DNA of 64,000 bases from Batillaria attramentaria (taxonomy: Eukaryota; Mollusca; Gastropoda; Batillariidae), in contig JACVVK020000447.1 of assembly GCA_018292915.2 (NCBI GenBank), forward strand, positions 202,501 through 266,500, read 5' to 3'. The position numbers and the translations under genes are program-made. Every line of letters begins with the position of its first letter. Within the stretch, counting starts at the first letter, position 1. The notes beneath the pieces were generated by a model. The model made no database searches, had not been told where the DNA came from, and worked only from the letters and a program-made list of their open reading frames with translations. Below are positions 52,333 to 63,916 of this stretch, piece by piece.

Positions 52333-55005
52333 CGTGGATGTTGGTTTTGTTGTTGGTTTTTGTTTGTTGTTGGTTTCTTGTGCTTCTTGTGGTTTTTTGT
52401 TGTTGTTGTTGTTGTTTACTTGTTGTTTGTTTGTTTGTTTGTTTGTTTGGAGGGGTGTTGTCGTTTTTGGTTGTTTTATATTTATTTATTTTTTTGGGGG
52501 GAGAGGTGGTTGTTGTTTCAGTTACTGTTTTGTTCTTGTTTTCTTGTCTTTTTATGGAATCTTTCGTACCTTTCATTGCGCATACTGTACATTAATGATT
52601 AGGTTGAGTGAACCCGAAAGTAATGGTGGACGGATGAAAAAAAAACAAAAAAACCGGACACTACTTTATTGTCCCTTTCGTGAAAATGAATCGAGCTGCT
52701 TCTCACAGTAGGTGTAGCGACTATCCGCTCTGTTCAATGTGTTTTTTTCCTGGTCGTACAAGGACATCCGACACCCAACACAGTAGGTGTAGCGACTATC
52801 CGCTCTGTTCAATGTGTTTTTTTCCTGGTCGTACAAGGACATCCGACACCCAACACAGTAGGTGTAGCGACTATCCGCTCTGTTCAATGTGTTTTTTTCC
52901 TGGTCGTACAAGGACATCCGACACCCAACACAGTAGGTGTAGCGACTATCCGCTCTGTTCAATGTGTTTTTTTCCTGGTCGTACAAGGACATCCGACACC
53001 CAACACAGTAGGTGTAGCGACTATCCGCTCTGTTCAATGTGTTTTTTTCCTGGTCGTACAAGGACATCCGACACCCAACACAGTAGGTGTAGCGACTATC
53101 CGCTCTGTTCAATGTGTTTTTTTCCTGGTCGTACAAGGACATCCGACACCCAACACAGTAGGTGTAGCGACTATCCGCTCTGTTCAATGGGTTTTTTTTC
53201 CTGGTCGTACAAGGACATCCGGCTTCACCCAACACAGTAGGTGTAGCGACTATCCGCTCTGTTCAATGTGTTTTTTTCCTGGTCGTACAAGGACATCCGG
53301 CTTCACCCAACACAGTAGGTGTAGCGACTATCCGCTCTGTTCAATGTGTTTTTTTCCTGGTCGTACAAGGACATCCGACACCCAACACAGTAGGTGTAGC
53401 GAGTATCCGCTCTGTTCAATGTGTTTTTTTCCTGGTCGTACAAGGACATCCGACACCCAACACAGTAGGTGTAGCGAGTATCCGCTCTGTTCAATGTGTT
53501 TTTTTCCTGGTCGTACAAGGACATCCGACACCCAACACAGTAGGTGTAGCGACTATCCGCTCTGTTCAATGTGTTTTTTTCCTGGTCGTACAAGGACATC
53601 CGACACCCAACACAGTAGGTGTAGCGACTATCCGCTCTGTTCAATGTGTTTTTTTTCCTGGTCGTACAAGGACATCCGACACCCAACACAGTAGGTGTAG
53701 CGACTATCCGCTCTGTTCAATGTGTTTTTTTCCTGGTCGTACAAGGACATCCGACACCCAACACAGTAGGTGTAGCGACTATCCGCTCTGTTCAATGTGT
53801 TTTTTTCCTGGTCGTACAAGGACATCCGGCTTCACCCAACCCAGAGTCGCATGAGGTTTGTCATAAAAGAGTGTCAGTGAACAGCATGCAAATAATAACC
53901 CGCTATCGCCAACGCGTGGAAATGTTGTCTTTGTCAGTCGGAGTTTGAACGGCTGTCACGAATGTCATTGCGATGAAGCGTGGGTTCGAGCCCAGGTCGA
54001 GCTTGTGATATGCGATACCGGTTTTTCCTGGCTGCCGGGCTGCTCATCAGGGGGTTTCTCTCCGGGTTATCCGGCTTTCCTCCCCCAGCAAAATTGTTTT
54101 TAAAATAATAATAATAATAAAATAAATAAAAAAAGGATAGTAATTGGGTGGCGCTGCACCGTGGCGACGCGCTTTCCCCGGCGGAAGCAGCCCGAATTTC
54201 CCGAAAAGGGATAACAAAGTAGTAAAAAATAAATAAATAAATAAAAAAAAGGAGCCTGAACGGATCATGTCGTTAAAAGACTAAGATTTTAAAACCACTT
54301 GCTGATATCCTTTGCCAGTTCGTTTGGTATTCCATAGTTTCCGAAATACCACAATTGATCAAACAGCTGAATTGAGCTAAGTAAACCAAGTTTCACGCCT
54401 TGTTGTGTATTATATGTTACAGGTCTGTTTTGGGGACAGTGTGATGCTGCCTGTGATGATTCTTGTCAGCGTAAGTGTGGATGGTGAACAAGAAACGTGG
54501 GAAAAATCTGACTGACATGTGTATTGCACCTAAGAGAGGATAAGTTCCAGTATTTGCTGTATATGCGCTTAGTATTTGTTTTACCTAGTTGCTATTTGTT
54601 TTTTACGCTTTATTTTTGTAATCGATAAATGAGCGTGAAGGTGCAGTGTCTCCTGCATGTCCTACGTTTATACTGCCCCGTCGACAGGTTAGCATCATTT
54701 ATCCAATGTTACGTGTTTGTTTTTTGTTTTGTTTTTCACGTGGTGCAGGCACACTTAGCCGCGAATTAGTTTTGTTGCGTGAGCGGCTTTAAGCCCTAAA
54801 AACCCACTCACTCACTCACTCACTCACTCACTCACTCACTCACTCACTCACTGTTGGTGACATGTTGCCTGGTTACAGCCATCACGTTAATGTTATTTGC
54901 TTGATTATATGCGCAAGTTATATAATACGTATGGTTGTATGTAAAGTAAGGGCAAGATACCTAGTAATAAATTCAGTAACGATGATAGTAAGGTATGTAT
55001 GAGGC

Positions 55006-55063
<58 letters not shown>

Positions 55064-56808
55064 CAGAACAATGTTCGGTCCAGGTTCAGGAGTGCATGGC
55101 GCCGCTTCAGCAGTTGGAATCGTCAATGGAAAATGCCGCTGATCCCTCCTCAATGTGTGCGGACCCGGCCAGTATTCCTGATACATGCAAGTTAGTATGA
55201 CGAAAGACAACTCGGTTAAAGATCTGCAATCTCAACAAAAAGTAACAACCATTGTGTTAAAAAAAAAAACCCACCTCATCCGACTGTGCAAAAATGCACA
55301 GTCAACTCCGTTACCTTTACAGTTTTCGGCGTCTCTGAAACCGCTAATAAAAGCCGCCAGGCGGAGCCTGCTTTCATAACTTTTCAGTTTGCTTTTTGAC
55401 ACTGAGCGAGAAAGACCGTAATCTTGTCGTGCCGTTCATGACACCCGCAAGGCAGAGTACCCGCGTGTGTCGCTCACTGACTAAAAGCACAATAAAGTCA
55501 CTGCAAAGTTATAGTAAGCTAAGGTTCACGTCCCGGGCACAAGAGTGACTGGACTCGACCCTATGGGCAGGTTAAGGGTGTGTTAGGGGGAAGGGGGACA
55601 GCTGTCCTAAGGGAAGAGGTGAACAGTCCAGGGCCCGAATGTTAAAGTCGAGGTTAATTTAACCCACGGCTACGGGCCTAACCCAGACTAAGACAAAAGA
55701 AAAATAAAATTATATAAAAAAAGAAAAAAGGAAGAAATAAATCCTTCTATAACGGCTTAGGCATCTTGCTGGAATGACCCGCTTCCTGATTTAAAACAGA
55801 AAACAATAGAAAAATTAACCCTAGAGCTAGTTTAGTTCGAGGTTAGACTCTAACCCGGGGCTGAACTCCCTAACCTCGACTTTTACATGCGGAGCCTGAT
55901 GAACACATTCAGCCCAGTTAGACTGGGGAGCCTCTGATTTGATATATCCTCGGCTGTGATAGACCTGTTACACAAACAGACCCAGTTATTCAGTCAAAGG
56001 AAACAGTTCTTTGGTGCAATGGAACTGTTTCTCAGTCGAAGTCACCGCAAACTCACGCTCTGGTTTTATAAGGGTCTCCGAAACGCTGAAAACTGTAATT
56101 ATAACAGAGTTGTCTGTGCATTTTACACAGTCCAAGAACTTTTAAAAACACATCATTTGTAGTTTTTTTTTTGTGTTTGTTTTTTTTTGGTGTTGGGTTT
56201 TTTTGTTTTTGTTTTTTTTTTGGGGGGGGGGGTTGTTGAGTTTGTTTGTTTTGGGTTTTGTTTTGTTTTGACTTTTTGTTAGACTGCAGACCTTTCACCA
56301 CTTTCTTGCGAGGTCATGCGACAAGGTGTCTAATTTTGAAAAACAAACAAACAAACCGGAAACTGTGGGCGGCACTGTACAATCCCAGTTATTTTGTATT
56401 TGTAGTTAAATGTATGTGTGGAGGCATGTTGTGTGTGGTTCTGAGTGAGTGCGCGTGTGTTCTGGAAGGCGCCCTGACCTCCCAAGGGAGAGTGGGCGTC
56501 CCTTAAATACCATTATTATTATTATTATTGTCCCGACGCACTTCGCTTGGGGGCGCGGTAATGAAGCTGTCTTATCATCAAGTTTATACCTGAGTTCTCA
56601 GTATCAGTTGTTTGTTTGTTTGTTTGTTTGTTTGTTTTATTTTGCTCGGACTTTGAACGATAAATATTCATTGATTCTGTTCAGGCTCTACACAGACGTA
56701 GCGACTTGTTTAAACGAAAAGCTCGGGCAGAACTGTAAGGAGTCGGATCAGTTTAAACCGACAATAGATCAGTATAAGGCTACTCAGGACATCGCCTGTG
56801 CTGCAAGT

Positions 56809-56900
<92 letters not shown>

Positions 56901-56953
56901 GTGCAGTGGCAGACTGCCTTTCGTTTGACATGCTGAAATGTCAGTGCAAAGTG

Positions 56954-57034
<81 letters not shown>

Positions 57035-57285
57035 GAGGGGGGGGGCATAAATACGGTTAGATATACGACTGCTGTGGCTGTTAATTAACAACGGACGCTA
57101 TGAAAAAGGTAAAAACAGTTTAGAGAAGATTTTATTCTTTCATATATTGTTGATGAACTATTGTTTGTTTGTTTGTTTGTTTACGTTTCCCGCCAGATGC
57201 GACTTGCCCGATAGAAATGACAAAATGTATGTGCAACATAATGGATTCCACGAACGTGTTTGGTGCCGTCTGGTAAGCAAGGAGT

Positions 57286-57336
<51 letters not shown>

Positions 57337-57368
57337 CGCATGCACGCACGCACGCACGCACACACTGT

Positions 57369-57418
<50 letters not shown>

Positions 57419-58407
57419 CAATGAACATTCTCATCTGTCCGTATTATCGACATATTGAAAGACAGACTGTCTTACACATAACACATTATGTTTGCCTCTG
57501 TGCCTGATTTTCCTCCAGCACTGGATATTCAGAATTCAGGACCTGTTTGAATAACCTGCCCAGTAAATGCGAACAACTCACAGAGACGCAGAAAATGATC
57601 GAACTCGTCAAAGCCGCTGCTGGTACCTACAACTACCTCATGTGTCCTGACGCTGGAGGTAAGAATCTGTTTTCTACAATGACTATGTTGATGAGACAAA
57701 ACATACGTGTGGCATAACTGCATCTGTATTAAGTACAAGGCAAGTTGCTTCCCTTGTACCGGCCCCCGTAGTGTAGTGGTTATCACTTCGGACTATGGAC
57801 CGGGAGACCCGGGTTCGAGTCCCAGCCGAGGCAAGCGGGATTTTTCCAACCTAGGACGGCTCCTACCCAGAGCGGGTGTGCTATGGGCCCAATGGGGAGG
57901 CTGTTGCCACACAGCCGAGCTTCACCCACTTCACGGGTGCGACTTTGGGGGTGCTTCCCTTGGTCTTATGATGTGGATGATTACACGGCCGGCACCGCAG
58001 GTGCCGTAGTTCCCTGGCCTGGTTAATGCCGGGATATTTATGACAGGAAGCGTGGAATGCGGCCCTGTCCGGCAGTCCCAAACCACACGGACCTCCATAG
58101 CATCATCTTACCATCATCCTCATCTCCATCATCATGCATGATAAAATTTGCCCCAACTTCCGAGCCCTCCGTGGATTCCACCCGTCACCAGGGAGGAACA
58201 CCACTGGAGCCGGCAAAGAGTTGTGGCAGGAAAAAAAAGTTGCTTCCCTTGGAGTATCATGATTGTCTGTGATGTACTGCGATACACTGTATTACTCAGG
58301 TGGAATGTTTGTGTATGTTGTGAGGGAGTGTTTATTATTATTATTATTATCCCTTCTTTACACTGTTAGTATTGTTGTCACTAGTTGGATTGCTATTTGG
58401 ATCAGTG

Positions 58408-58483
<76 letters not shown>

Positions 58484-58535
58484 GTGGCAGGAAAAAAAAA
58501 AACGTTGCTTCCCTTGGAGTATCATGATTGTCTGT

Positions 58536-58571
<36 letters not shown>

Positions 58572-59485
58572 TGTCTGTCTGTCTATCTGTCTGTCTGTTT
58601 TATTTGTTGTATATGTTTGTTCTACATACTCTTTAGAGTAACTTGATGTCCATCTATGTAGGTCTGTTGTCCATAAATGTCTGTGGCATGTATATATGTA
58701 TATGTACTAAAAACAGAAATCAAACAAAAAGAATCTGTTTTCTTCTGTGTTAGTGATGGGGACAGTAATGACGGCTCCACTCTTGTTAATCGAAAGGGCC
58801 AAGCCCCCAGAATTCAGCCAATCGCGTGCCGCGGCATAATGAGCACAACACATGGCGTGGTCTGGCAAACCCTCTCGCCAAGAACGACAAGCACGTGTAT
58901 GTCGATATGACTGAAACGTGGAAAGAAAGCAGTAAGTCTGTTGACGTCATTTGAGGATACAGGCCATTACGTCAGTCTCCATCTTGAAATCACTCCTTTG
59001 TTCATGAAATGACGTCATGGACGCACTGTGTTTTGCCAATACACGGCAAATTGAAGGGGCGGAGCTTGCCGAGTGGAGTCGTCTCTTAACACGTACAGTA
59101 TAATGATGCTGCTGCAGATGCAAAACATATAGATGGTCCCATATTGTTTTTTGTTGTTGTTTGTTGTTGTTGTTTCAGCCGGTCATGGTCGAATCATGGA
59201 AATGAATGTGCAATTTGTATCTCAGTGCAAATAACAGCTTACACCTTGATTTCAAATGCAATTCATGTACATAATTTTACAAAATGCATGTTTTCCACGC
59301 CAGGCTGTCCTGCGGCCGTGACTTGCCTGGAGCAGTTGGCAATGGACAGTTCGAATCCATCGGAACCTGCAGGAGGTTCGCAGCAGGACGGACCCTCGCA
59401 GGGAATGTTCTCGGTGTTCAACGAGCTGGGATCTTTCTTCACGTCAGGCATTCCTAACACTGATGTTGACAACGCATGCGGGTAA

Positions 59486-59554
<69 letters not shown>

Positions 59555-62500
59555 CCCCCCCCCACACACACACACACACCCCTGTGTCTTATTTTGTTTT
59601 TGTTTGTTTTTGGGGGTGGTGATGGTTGTGGTGGTGGTTTTTTTTTGTTTTTTGTTTTTGTTTTGGTTTGGTTGTTTGCTTGTTTGTTTGTGCTTTTGGT
59701 TGGCTGGTTGATTGGTTTTTGGGTTTATGTTTGTGGTGTTTTGGGTTTTTGGTGGTTTTGTTTTGGGGTTTTGGGGGTTTGTTTTTGTTTGTTTGTTGTT
59801 GTTTTTTGTTGTTGTTTTTTGTTTTTTTGTTTGTTTGGTTTTTGGTTTGTTTGGTTTTTTTTTTTTTGGGGGGGGGGGGTGTGGGGGGGGGGGGGGGGGG
59901 GGGGGTGACGGAGTGTGTTTGCGCGGTGCAGCCGTTGAGACGGGATGGGTGGGAAAAACATTTCTGTGACACTTGTCATGGTTTCTTCCAAAGACCACTA
60001 CTGTTTTGAAATCAGTCTGCATGTTACAGCCAGCTGACCGTGTTTGACTGCCTGAAGACTGCCACAAGCGGGTGTGGTATTGACCAGGGTGACGTCACAA
60101 TGGATGAAATCAAAACGGCCTACACGGAAGTTTGCACGGGTGAGTTCAATCCCCGATAGCGCTAGCGAGGACTAGACTGAACATGTACTGGGTGCAAAAC
60201 CTTCCAATACAGGCCAGAAATGCGTGTTGTGGAGGGACGGAGCGGACGCAAATAAATGGCGCTATTGCTATTTGTGGTATTGTGTGTGGGTGTTAAGTAC
60301 GCTTGGCCAGCTTACAACAAGGCTCTGACTATGACAAACTTGTCATCGGATGCGCTTAATCCTTGCATCAGAATCAGTCACGTGGGACACAATACAGCAT
60401 CTGAAGCCATTGTGGCGACTATGGTTGGCGTGTATGTTGTTCTACGTACGTACAAGCGTGCCGTGTCTTGAGCGGACCAACGAGATTTTTAGTGACTTGG
60501 TCGTATCAATGTGTCGTACAGGCATGGAAGCGTGAGGCCAAAGTAAGTCATATTAAAGTAAGTCATATTAAAGTAAGTCATATTAAAGTAAGTCATATTA
60601 AAGTAAGTCATATTAAAGTAAGTCATATTAAAGTAAGTCATATTAAAGTAAGTCATATTAAAGTAAGTCATATTAAAGTAAGTCATATTAAAGTAAGTCA
60701 TATTAAAGTAAGTCATATTAAAGTAAGTCATATTAAAGTAAGTCATATTAAAGTAAGCCATATTTCCCTACTATTAGAAGCCTCAAAGTCACGAAAATGA
60801 TCTCAGTGGTCAAAAGGGAACACTCGTCATTTGGCCAACAACCCCCAGAGCTTTGTAAGCAGCAGTCAGTTTCCCCTCAGAACCCTTACCAACATAGAGT
60901 GACTGCTGAGTAGCCGGCTTATTCGGGCGATTGTCTGATGCTTTTTGTTTTCCTGGGGATGTAAAGACCCCACGACGGTGGTGTATGCCTACACTGCATG
61001 AATCAAGGACTCAGTTCAAAAGCCCAGGCGTCCTACAATACCACAATGTGCATGCCGGTGCCTGTGTGTGTGTGTGTTCGCGCGTGTGAAGTAATAAAGG
61101 TGGTGGTGATGATGATGATGACAAAGATAAAGATGATGGATGGTGGTTGATGATGATGATGATGATGATGATTTGCAGATGTGCTACCCAAGGCTGCCAG
61201 TCTGGGCGATTGTCAGACTTTCAGCACCTGTCTGCAGACGTTTGAAGGCATTCCAGACATGAGCACTATGACTGCGAGTTCTGACGGAAGCCCGGATGGC
61301 ATGAATTTACCCTCCTCGGACTCCTTGAAGGCGATCGGCCATTTTATGGCTAACACTGCTAGAACTGGCTTCTGGTGCTCGTAAGTTTCCAGTAGTTGAC
61401 CTCATCCTTACACTGAATCAGAATATACCGTCAGATTTATACACCCTGAACCAACACCTGGGGTGGAAGAGCTACGTGGAAGTGGTTAAGTGAAAGGAAC
61501 AACACCAAGGGATGTCACCCACACCAATCATGAGAGAGTTCTGGCCCTTTAGTAGCCTCAAGGTGGACCAGATCAACTCCCGGACGTCACTTTTACTATT
61601 ATGCATGACGTTACAGACGTTCCTGCGGATTGGTCGAATGTAAAAATAGCACAGGATAATCCAAACCGTGATCTGCGATTTTGTCGTTTGCTAGAATAAC
61701 TGGAAAACCTAGTCTGCCCCGAAATCGGTTACTGACAGTCTGTGACCCCGCCATCAGAGAGCCCAACAGACTGCCCACTGTAACGATCGGTGAAAAGCCG
61801 GCATAAAACTGTCAGTAATGCTCAGTTCTTAAGTTACTGGAAAGTCTTTCTGCGGAAGTTGACGCGACTACTATTACTATCAGTTACTACTGTACTATTA
61901 CTGTTAATATTACAGTCACTGACACTACTATTACTACTACTACTACCGTGTACTACTACGACAACGATTACTACTACAGCGTCTCCTTGCTTGCTTGCTT
62001 CATGTTTATTGCCGTCTCAAAGAAAATCAAAGAATATTTATGCATGTCCTAAGCTTATACTGCCCTGTAGACCACTACATTACATCAGGTGTCCAACGTT
62101 ACATTTTGTTCACGAAGTGCAGGCACACCGCTTAGCGGCAAATTAGTCTTTGTGGCTTGCGCGGTGTTAATGTCACTTCTACTACTACTGTTACTGCTCA
62201 GTACTACTAGTAGTACCACCACCACTACTACTACCATTGTTACTGCCACTATTACTACTGTTACTACTACCAAAACCACAACCACCACCACCACCACTTA
62301 TTCTACTACCACTACAACATCATCTCTACTGTTACTACTACCACCGTTACTAGTACTGCTGTTACTACACTGTATTACAACTACTGTTACTCCTCCTCCT
62401 CCTCCTCCTCCTCCTCCTACTACTACTACTCCTCCTCCTACTCCTACTCCTACTCCAGCAAAATGCCTGTTTGTTGTATCGCCCAGATGGCTGAAACATA

Positions 62501-63318
62501 ACTACCGGTGTGCTGTCGACAATGCCCAGGACTGTGGCGTGTCAGGTGAACTCGTGACGCTGGGCAACCAGAAACTGTCACAGCTTGAAAACACCTGTAT
62601 TGGTAAGTGGCCACCCCCTCTTGTTTAGTGTATGTATGTAATATATAAAACTGGGGATGGGATTGGATTGGATTGGATCTTAAACGCATAATAATAATAA
62701 TAATAATAAAACATTTATACAGCGCTTTTCTGGACTTGAAAAACACTCACTGCCCACTCCCACGTCACTCACACGTCACTCACACGTCGCTCACACGTCG
62801 CTCATACGTCACTCACACGTCACTCACACGTCATTCACACGCACATAGAACACATTTTAAAACAGAAGGCACCACGGTTGCACGAATTAGTGTAACGAAA
62901 AGGCAAGTTGAAACAGATGAGTTTTAAGCTCTGACCGGACATAATGACAGAGTAGGTTGCTGTCTCACGCTAGCAAGCAGAGAGTTCAAGATCGTTGGGG
63001 TGGTAAACAGACGCACTTGACGAACATGAACGGCGTTTGACAACTCAGAGGAACGTAATGATTACCTCAGGTAGAGCGCAGTTCTGGTTCTTTGAGTACA
63101 TTTTAGCTAGATAACTGGCAGTCACTTATACTGTGGAAGACCGAGGATGGGACTTTTCGTGGTGTTCATTGTTCTGCTATGCGACAGTTGCTTACTGTAA
63201 TGATAAGAAAAAGCTTTATTTTGTATTTGCTGTTTATCATTACTGTTTGTTTCTGTACGTTTCAGGTGCCGCGACTGGTAAGAGCAAAATACGGAACACA
63301 CACACACACACACACACA

Positions 63319-63362
<44 letters not shown>

Positions 63363-63916
63363 CACTAATTTGACATTACACTGATCGTTTTCACTACTTA
63401 GCAGTCACTAATTTTATTATTAATATATTGATATATTGTAGTAGTAATTGTTTCTGAAAATGAAAGGTTCAAGGTGAAAAACAAAATAAAGAAATTATAA
63501 TAACATCGAATTTTACAACTTTTTCTATTAACTGGAAAAAATAATAGCGTAAAGTAATAGTTCAAGTTTATTCACTAGAATTTAGAAATAAAATAATCTG
63601 TATTTTGTTCTTACTTATCACAGCTCCCCCACCGAAGTATGACGACCAATCAGGAGGTAAGAAGAACTGTATCTTTGTTTATTCTATACGTTTTTTTGTG
63701 ACTTTATAAATGCAAATTTCGTACACTTCATACGTGCAAACAAAGTGCTGAACTGCAAAACAGTTGACATATATTTATTTCTTTGCGTTCGTTTGTTTGT
63801 CTCTTCATCTACAGAAGTGTAAACGTCTGTATTGCATTGCAGGTGCTGCCATTGTCGTGATAAACCTGCTGCCCATTCTGACTGCCGTGGCTGTTGTGCT
63901 GAATATCATCCTGTAA
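49629..63916 (+). CDS. Gene II: paralogue of gene I (13 exons, 424 aa)
   Basis: Exons 49629-49668, 54423-54470, 55067-55190, 56685-56806, 57197-57272, 57519-57658, 59304-59481, 60030-60139, 61179-61380, 62487-62602, 63266-63277, 63624-63656 and 63843-63916. Every exon has the length of its gene I partner, all junctions are GT-AG, and there is no internal stop. The domain order is as in gene I: signal peptide, four six-cysteine modules, linker, GPI-type tail. All module cysteines are kept. Replacements cluster in exons 3, 4, 7 and 9; exons 5, 6 and 10 are unchanged. The choice of first exon (49629 rather than 44603) rests on its complete upstream region and proximity. The 3' UTR leaves the window. 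Confidence 0.87.
50668..50785 (+). repeat. 59-bp tandem duplication with internal palindrome
   Basis: Two identical units starting ttataattataggcatgttt; each holds ttgacacgagtcacgtgacg followed by tgtcaa, an imperfect palindrome centred on CACGTG. Confidence 0.92.
50823..51013. repeat. Inverted repeat with arms of about 70 bp
   Basis: Left arm 50823-50892 (aaatctaaacttttaaaagt...) mirrors 50944-51013. The spacer repeats gtggcgaccgttttctcatc from just upstream. A secondary foldback inside the 1.8-kb element. Confidence 0.88.
51102..51318 (+). repeat. (GT)n, (GC)GT and (GA)n compound microsatellite
   Basis: GT repeats, gcgtgcgt runs and then GAGA repeats, inside the 1.8-kb element. Confidence 0.93.
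51600..51775 (+). mobile_element. Remaining part of SINE 3, split by the 1.8-kb element
   Basis: Continues from box A (gatagccgaatggtagagcg) to cccatccacccaccc. Its first bases lie at 49781-49789, left of the insertion. Confidence 0.85.
52704..53845 (+). repeat. 75-bp minisatellite, about 15 units, in gene II intron 1
   Basis: Period 75 bp: cacagtaggtgtagcgacta, tccgctctgttcaatgtgtt, a T run, cctggtcgtacaaggacatc and cgacacccaa. Some units carry ggcttcaccc or gagtatccgc variants or an extra T. Because 75 is a multiple of 3, frames on both strands stay open for up to 180 codons. Homogeneity of units suggests recent expansion. Not present in gene I intron 1. Confidence 0.95.
53945..54247 (+). 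mobile_element. SINE family 4, 5'-truncated
   Basis: Starts gaacggctgtcacgaatgtc and lacks the tRNA-like head seen at 18090. The extended similarity between genes I and II begins inside this SINE. Confidence 0.8.
54423..54470 (+). CDS. Gene II exon 2
   Basis: Reads [16 protein letters not shown], 48 nt, donor CAGC|gtaagt. Confidence 0.82.
54813..54851 (+). repeat. (ACTC)n microsatellite
   Basis: About ten ACTC units in intron 2; the partner array in gene I is at 19015-19043. Confidence 0.93.
55067..55190 (+). CDS. Gene II exon 3 (module 1, A half)
   Basis: Reads [17 protein letters not shown] and ends SIPDTC. About six replacements and two silent changes relative to gene I. Confidence 0.85.
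55218..56295. mobile_element. Inverted-repeat element in intron 3, AAAGRTCTGC family
   Basis: Orthologous by position to 19512-20581, with the same nested short element (about 55638-55896). The spacer before the right end is a G/T tract with a 10-G run at 56221-56230. Confidence 0.78.
56685..56806 (+). CDS. Gene II exon 4 (module 1, B half)
   Basis: Reads [20 protein letters not shown] and ends TQDIACAA. Donor GCAA|gtaact followed by (TC)n. Confidence 0.85.
56811..57034 (+). repeat. (TC)n and (GT)n microsatellites in intron 4
   Basis: TC repeats to 56900, then about 47 nt absent from gene I (56903-56949), then about 36 GT repeats and GAGAG. Confidence 0.93.
57197..57272 (+). CDS. Gene II exon 5 (module 2, A half)
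   Basis: Identical to gene I exon 5; acceptor acgtttcccgccag. Confidence 0.83.
57519..57658 (+). CDS. Gene II exon 6 (module 2, B half)
   Basis: Identical to gene I exon 6 over 140 nt. Confidence 0.87.
57742..58251 (+). mobile_element. SINE family 2 with 15-bp target duplication, intron 6
   Basis: Body 57757-58236 (480 bp) between AAGTTGCTTCCCTTG copies at 57742-57756 and 58237-58251. More complete than the gene I copy: it keeps about 30 nt (gcgggatttttccaacctag) after the tRNA-like head. Confidence 0.92.
58406..58590 (+). repeat. (GT)n, duplicated SINE-tail fragment, (GT)n, (GTCT)n
   Basis: Between two GT tracts, 58482-58536 repeats 58222-58271 (ttgtggcaggaaaa ... cttggagtatcatgattgtc). 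Gene I has a single GT tract here. Confidence 0.88.
59304..59481 (+). CDS. Gene II exon 7 (module 3, A half)
   Basis: Begins [20 protein letters not shown] and ends DVDNACG. Replacements in the second half: [20 protein letters not shown] here against GMSSVFSELGSVFTSGVPNP in gene I. Confidence 0.87.
59488..59906 (+). repeat. (TC)n, poly-C and G/T-only tract with long poly-G
   Basis: Matches 24344-24726 in structure. G runs at 59868-59905 are the longest in the window. Confidence 0.9.
60030..60139 (+). CDS. Gene II exon 8 (module 3, B half)
   Basis: Reads [20 protein letters not shown] and ends AYTEVCT. One replacement (E to Q). Confidence 0.87.
60540..60764 (+). repeat. 15-bp tandem repeat AAAGTAAGTCATATT, 15 units
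   Basis: The same array as at 25352 but almost twice as long. The last unit has gtaagc. Confidence 0.95.
61179..61380 (+). CDS. Gene II exon 9 (module 4, A half)
   Basis: Carries [15 protein letters not shown] and ends ARTGFWCS. Replacements include V to A, V to G, T to S, F to S, G to A and F to I. Confidence 0.87.
61860..62456 (+). repeat. (TAC)n/(CTC)n trinucleotide-rich tract in intron 9
   Basis: Counterpart of 28058-28650, with three extra CTC units. Confidence 0.85.
62487..62602 (+). CDS. Gene II exon 10 (module 4, B half)
   Basis: Identical to gene I exon 10. Confidence 0.87.
63266..63277 (+). CDS. Gene II exon 11 (12-nt microexon)
   Basis: GTGCCGCGACTG between tgtacgtttcag and gtaagagc; adds G-A-A-T. 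Confidence 0.78.
63296..63365 (+). repeat. (CA)n and (GCAC)n microsatellite
   Basis: Starts 18 nt after the microexon donor. Confidence 0.95.
63624..63656 (+). CDS. Gene II exon 12 (linker)
   Basis: Reads [11 protein letters not shown]; one residue differs from gene I (A to P). Confidence 0.8.
63843..63916 (+). CDS. Gene II exon 13 (GPI-type tail, stop)
   Basis: Reads GAA then [24 protein letters not shown] at 63914-63916. D to N relative to gene I. Confidence 0.85.

Larger units (their letters stand above)
49205..52645 (+). repeat. Block U, copy 5: promoter, exon 1 and intron start of gene II
   Basis: Carries the complete upstream region (49328-49628), exon 1, the interrupted SINE 3, the gcgccgagcgttgcagccgg part and the G/T tract (52165-52500). 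It ends at the same gtaatggtggacggatg junction as copy 3. Confidence 0.85.

Noticed and set aside
52666..53694. Open frames of 142-189 codons on both strands
   Set aside because: Produced by a 75-bp tandem repeat whose period is a multiple of three. There is no start context or splice evidence.
57757..57830. tRNA-like sequences (here and at 5285, 11462, 22028, 42964, 44757)
   Set aside because: Box A and B are present, but each is the head of a longer SINE with target duplications and A-rich or simple tails, not a free-standing tRNA gene.
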